A stretch of DNA of 64,000 nt from Alloalcanivorax dieselolei B5 (GTDB lineage Bacteria > Pseudomonadota > Gammaproteobacteria > Pseudomonadales > Alcanivoracaceae), in the NCBI RefSeq assembly GCF_000300005.1, contig NC_018691.1, positions 2,542,001-2,606,000 on the forward strand. The letters run 5' to 3'. Position numbers and translations under genes: made by a program. Below, in pieces: positions 60,781 to 64,000 of this stretch. Below the pieces are notes generated by a model. The model was not told the DNA's origin. It searched no databases and worked only from the letters and a program-made list of their open reading frames with translations. The stretch's first letter is position 1; each line of letters opens with the position of its first letter.

Positions 60781-62337
60781 ATGCATAGACTTCTAGGCGT
60801 TTTTGCCTTGGGGGTGTTGTGGTTTGGCGGGGGCTGCTCACTGACACCATCCGTGGATGAACTGCCGCCCATGCCACCGGCGGCACCGGAGCCAGAACCG
60901 GAACCAATACCAGAACCAGAGGCGGGCACACCCGGCCTCGCCATCGCCGAGCCGGCGGAACAAGACCAGGATCTCTGGGCGCGGCTGCGCGAAGGGTACG
61001 GCCTGCCCCGGGTGGACAATTCCCGAGTGGAAGAACAGCGGGTGTTCTACACCCGCCACCCGGTCTATTTCACCCGGGTCACCACGCGCGCGGAACGCTA
61101 CCTGAAGTTCATCATCGACGAAGCCGAAGCGCGACACATGCCCACCGAACTGGCTCTGCTGCCAGTGGTGGAAAGCGCCTTCGACCCCTTCGCCTATTCC
61201 CACGGCCGCGCCGCCGGACCCTGGCAGTTCATTCCCTCCACCGGCCAGCATTTCGGCCTGCGCCAGGATTGGTGGTACGACGGCCGCCGCGACATCATCG
61301 CGTCCACCCGCGCCGCCCTGACCTATCTGCAACAGCTCGCCGACCGTTTCGACGGCGACTGGCTGCTGGCGCTGGCCTCCTACAATGCCGGTGCCGGTAC
61401 CGTTCTCCGGGCACAGAAACGCAACGAAGCGGCGGGCAGGCCCACGGACTTCTGGAGCCTGGATCTACCCACTGAGACCACCGCCTATGTGCCCAAGCTG
61501 CTGGCGGTGGCGGATATCGTCAGAAATCCGAAGCGATACGGCGTGGCTCTGCACCCGATCACCGATGTGCCCTACTTCATCAGCGTCGACACCGGTGGGC
61601 AGTTGGACCTGACCCAGGCCGCCAGACTGGCCGAAGTGCCGATGGAAGAGCTGTATTTGCTTAATCCCGGCTTCAATCGCTGGGCCACGGCCCCCGCCGG
61701 ACCGCACCGTCTGCTGGTACCGGCGGACAAGGCGGAACGGTTCAAGGCCGGTCTGGCCAACTTGCCCGCCGGCCAACGGATGCGCTGGCAGCGTTACACC
61801 ATCGCCCGCGGCGACAATCTGCAAAGCATCGCCCGCCGCCACCGTACCAAGGTGCAGGTACTGCGCGAGATCAATCACCTCAAGGGCAACACCATCATCG
61901 CCGGCAAAACCCTGTTGATTCCTCAATCCGCCCGAGGCAGCGCCGCTCCGGCCGGGGACGACAGCAATCCGCGGGGCCGGCGGCTGGCACACAAGGTTGG
62001 TGATGGCGATACCCTGTGGGATCTGGCCCGGCGTTACCAGGTGGCGGTACGTGACCTGGCCCAATGGAACGATCTCGACCCCAAGGATCCACTGCGGGTC
62101 GGGCAGACCCTGAAAGTGTGGAGTGGCGACGAAGACGGCGGCCAGACGCAACGTTCCGAAATGGTCCGCCAGGTCCGCTACTCAGTACGCCACGGTGATT
62201 CGTTGTACACCATCGCCAATCGCTTTAATGTGTCCGTGAACGACATTCGCAGTTGGAATAATACCCTGAGCAAGCGCCGCTACCTGCGTCCCGGTGATCG
62301 TGTCACGCTGTTCGTGGACATTCGCGACGCCCCCTGA
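60781..62337 (+). CDS. mltD: Membrane-bound lytic murein transglycosylase D with three LysM domains
   Basis: A 518-residue lipoprotein. The lipobox ends at Cys19 and is followed by a Pro/Glu-rich linker (about 25-50). The SLT catalytic domain (about 105-240) has Glu131 in LPVVESAFDP as the likely acid, with GRAAGPWQFIPSTG and ASYNAGAGTV. Three LysM repeats follow, at about 340-385 (YTIARGDNLQSIARRH), 400-445 (VGDGDTLWDLARRY) and 465-512 (YSVRHGDSLYTIANRF), which bind peptidoglycan. It remodels the cell wall from the outer membrane. Confidence 0.94.
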   Translation: MHRLLGVFALGVLWFGGGCSLTPSVDELPPMPPAAPEPEPEPIPEPEAGTPGLAIAEPAEQDQDLWARLREGYGLPRVDNSRVEEQRVFYTRHPVYFTRVTTRAERYLKFIIDEAEARHMPTELALLPVVESAFDPFAYSHGRAAGPWQFIPSTGQHFGLRQDWWYDGRRDIIASTRAALTYLQQLADRFDGDWLLALASYNAGAGTVLRAQKRNEAAGRPTDFWSLDLPTETTAYVPKLLAVADIVRNPKRYGVALHPITDVPYFISVDTGGQLDLTQAARLAEVPMEELYLLNPGFNRWATAPAGPHRLLVPADKAERFKAGLANLPAGQRMRWQRYTIARGDNLQSIARRHRTKVQVLREINHLKGNTIIAGKTLLIPQSARGSAAPAGDDSNPRGRRLAHKVGDGDTLWDLARRYQVAVRDLAQWNDLDPKDPLRVGQTLKVWSGDEDGGQTQRSEMVRQVRYSVRHGDSLYTIANRFNVSVNDIRSWNNTLSKRRYLRPGDRVTLFVDIRDAP

Positions 62338-62386
62338 TCGAACCGTGCGGGCCGCCGGAACGCCGCGCGCCGCTCATGGTCTATAC

Positions 62387-62429
62387 CCTGTCGAAGGCGC
62401 CGAAAGCTGGCACCCAAGCCTTCGACAGG
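62387..62429. repeat. Inverted repeat CCTGTCGAAGGC / GCCTTCGACAGG
   Basis: Perfect 12 bp arms (62387-62398 and 62418-62429) enclose 19 bases in the gap between mltD and the peptide-binding-protein gene. There is no T-tract. The arm resembles a short palindromic repeat scattered through many proteobacterial genomes. Confidence 0.7.
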
Positions 62430-62472
62430 CTCTAATGTGGGATTCGATGACGATCAGGAGTGGATAATAACG

Positions 62473-64000
62473 ATGAGAGCCGTCACCATTCTGTTGGGTT
62501 TGCTGCTGGCCCTGCCGGCCTTCGCCGAAGTGCACAGCGGCCATGCCATCACCATGTACGACGCTCCCAAGTATGGCCCTTCCTTCCGTCAGTTCGACTA
62601 CGTCAATGCCGACGCCCCCAAAGGCGGTCAGATCAAGCTCCATGTGATCGGCGGCTTCGACAGCTTCATGCCCTACCTGCCCAAGGGCAGCGCCGCCGCC
62701 GGCGTCGGCGGTCTCGGCCCCAGCTTTATTTACGACAGCCTGACCGTGCGCAGCCTGGACGAACCGTTCACCGAATACGGCCTGCTCGCCGAACGCATGG
62801 AATGGCCGGACGATCGCAGCTGGATCACTTTTACCCTGCGTGATGAAGCCCGCTTCGCCGACGGCCACCCGGTCACCGCCGAGGACGTGGTATGGAGCTT
62901 CAATCAGTTGACCGAACATGGCCAGCCGCTTTACGCCTACTACTACGCCGATGTGGAAAAAGTGGAGGCGCTCTCCAAGCGTAAGGTGAAGTTCACCTTC
63001 AAACCCGGAGACAACCGGGAACTGGTGATGATCGTCGGCCAGCTTCCGGTATTGCCCAAGCACTTTTGGAAAGACAAGGACTTCACTCAGGCCGATCTCA
63101 CCGTACCGATGGGTTCCGGCCCTTATCGCATCGCCAGTTTCAAGCCCGGCAAGCAGGTGGTGTACCAGCGCCGCGATGACTACTGGGCCTGGGACCTGCC
63201 CGTTATCCAGGGCCAGTACAACTTCGGCCGGGTGATCTTTGAGTATTATCTGGATCAGACCGTGGCCCTGGAGGCCTTCAAGAAAGGCGATTACGACTTC
63301 CGCTTCGAGATGAACTCCAAACTCTGGGCCACCGCCTACACCGGACGGGATTTCAACAGCGGCAAGCTGGTCAAGGAAGAAATCCATCACCAGAACCCTT
63401 CGGGCATGCAGGGCTTTATCTTCAATACACGCCGTGCGCTGTTCCAGGACCCGGCGTTACGCGAGGCCATGGCCTATGCGCTGGACTTCGAATGGTCCAA
63501 CAAACAACTGTTCTATAACCAGTACAAGCGCACTCGAAGCTATTTCCAGAACTCGGAAATGGCCGCCACCGGCCTGCCCTCGAAAGCGGAGCTGAAACTG
63601 CTGGAACCGTTGCGCGATCAACTGCCGGAGCGGGTCTTTACCGAGGAGTATCAGCCGCCGGTCTCCGACGGCACCGGCCGTCCGCGGGAGAATCTGCGCA
63701 CCGCCCAGACCCTGCTCAAGAAGGCCGGCTACGAGGTGCGTAACGGTCAGTTGTTCAATCCCGAAGGGAAGCCGGTGAAATTCGAGTTTCTGCTTTACAG
63801 TCCGGCGTTCGAACGTGTGGTCCTGCCGTTCTCCCGCAACCTCAAGGCTCTGGGTATCAGCGCCGATGTGATCCGCGTGGATGAATCCCAGTACCTGCAG
63901 CGGGTGCGAAATTTCAATTTCGACATGATCGTCGGCGGCTGGGGCCAGTCCTCCTCCCCGGGTAACGAACAGCGGGACTTCTGGTCCAGCGAGGCGGCGG
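62473..64000 (+). CDS. Periplasmic oligopeptide-type solute-binding protein (YejA-like), 3' end outside window
   Basis: The frame is open from ATG 62473 to the window edge, about 509 codons. A signal peptide (about residues 1-19, LLALPAFA) precedes an SBP_bac_5-type fold: DYVNADAPKGGQIKLHV, SFIYDSLTVRSLDEPF, FTLRDEARFADGHPVTAEDVV, VPMGSGPYRIASFKPG and PSGMQGFIFNTRRALFQDP. This is the YejA/oligopeptide-binding group that feeds an ABC importer. AGGAG stands 12 bases before the ATG, a rather long spacing. Any permease genes would follow beyond the window. Confidence 0.9.
   Translation, partial: MRAVTILLGLLLALPAFAEVHSGHAITMYDAPKYGPSFRQFDYVNADAPKGGQIKLHVIGGFDSFMPYLPKGSAAAGVGGLGPSFIYDSLTVRSLDEPFTEYGLLAERMEWPDDRSWITFTLRDEARFADGHPVTAEDVVWSFNQLTEHGQPLYAYYYADVEKVEALSKRKVKFTFKPGDNRELVMIVGQLPVLPKHFWKDKDFTQADLTVPMGSGPYRIASFKPGKQVVYQRRDDYWAWDLPVIQGQYNFGRVIFEYYLDQTVALEAFKKGDYDFRFEMNSKLWATAYTGRDFNSGKLVKEEIHHQNPSGMQGFIFNTRRALFQDPALREAMAYALDFEWSNKQLFYNQYKRTRSYFQNSEMAATGLPSKAELKLLEPLRDQLPERVFTEEYQPPVSDGTGRPRENLRTAQTLLKKAGYEVRNGQLFNPEGKPVKFEFLLYSPAFERVVLPFSRNLKALGISADVIRVDESQYLQRVRNFNFDMIVGGWGQSSSPGNEQRDFWSSEAA

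Overview
The window is a 64 kb stretch of GC-rich gammaproteobacterial chromosome. The gene set points to a marine, lipid- or hydrocarbon-using member of the Oceanospirillales, close to Alcanivorax or Alloalcanivorax. This rests on conserved gammaproteobacterial neighbourhoods (trpS-scpA-scpB-rluB; tesA with ybbA-ybbP; mltD-gloB-yafS-rnhA-dnaQ; prpBC-acnD-prpF-prpD) and on many acyl-CoA and lipid enzymes. The genus is an inference from gene content. No rRNA, tRNA, CRISPR array, prophage or complete insertion sequence was found. Coding density is high, and several starts are TTG or GTG with good ribosome binding sites (trpS, ppsA, rnhA, ybbP, gor, the FGGY kinase).

Layout. 1-7.9 kb: end of a MoxR ATPase gene, rsmE, the chromosome-segregation/translation cluster rluB-scpB-scpA-trpS on the minus strand, yciO and a PHP phosphoesterase, then yciB-yciI. 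8-16.2 kb: a YgiM-like SH3 protein, an outer-membrane protein, an AMACR-like CoA transferase, a YihG-like acyltransferase, a large DUF349 protein, a DUF924 protein and tesA. 16.2-23.4 kb: ybbA-ybbP, a Bcr/CflA transporter, a CPA1 antiporter and a MerR regulator. 23.4-28.1 kb: a three-gene operon of an AGPS-like FAD enzyme, a GlpD-like dehydrogenase and an FGGY kinase. 28.3-35.1 kb: an OmpA-like lipoprotein, an MFS pump, a diiron protein with two hotdog thioesterases, a PhaC-like protein, a DUF1232 protein and an orphan ParA. 35.5-41.1 kb: cytochrome P450, glutathione reductase, a glutamate-synthase-like flavoprotein, a lytic transglycosylase and a Rieske protein. 41.4-45.7 kb: ppsA divergent from its regulator ppsR, then a thioesterase. 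45.8-54.7 kb: the methylcitrate operon with its GntR regulator. 54.7-64 kb: an unknown lipoprotein, pabB, dnaQ-rnhA-yafS, gloB, mltD and the start of a peptide-binding protein.

How it fits together. Fatty-acid turnover (thioesterases, AMACR-like CoA transferase, acyltransferase), propionyl-CoA disposal through the methylcitrate cycle and gluconeogenic PEP synthase suit a cell living on lipids or alkanes, including odd-chain or branched ones. The GntR gene opens the methylcitrate operon from a promoter bracketed by two identical perfect palindromes.

The non-coding structure most worth attention is: a family of REP-like palindromes at gene ends; a 213 bp element with 31 bp heptamer-built terminal inverted repeats; a DUF559 gene with paired palindromes inserted in the methylcitrate operon; and a 20 bp perfect palindrome upstream of the P450 gene. 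No wholly new defence or mobile system was recognised. The best candidate for an under-described pathway is the AGPS-like/GlpD-like/FGGY kinase operon.
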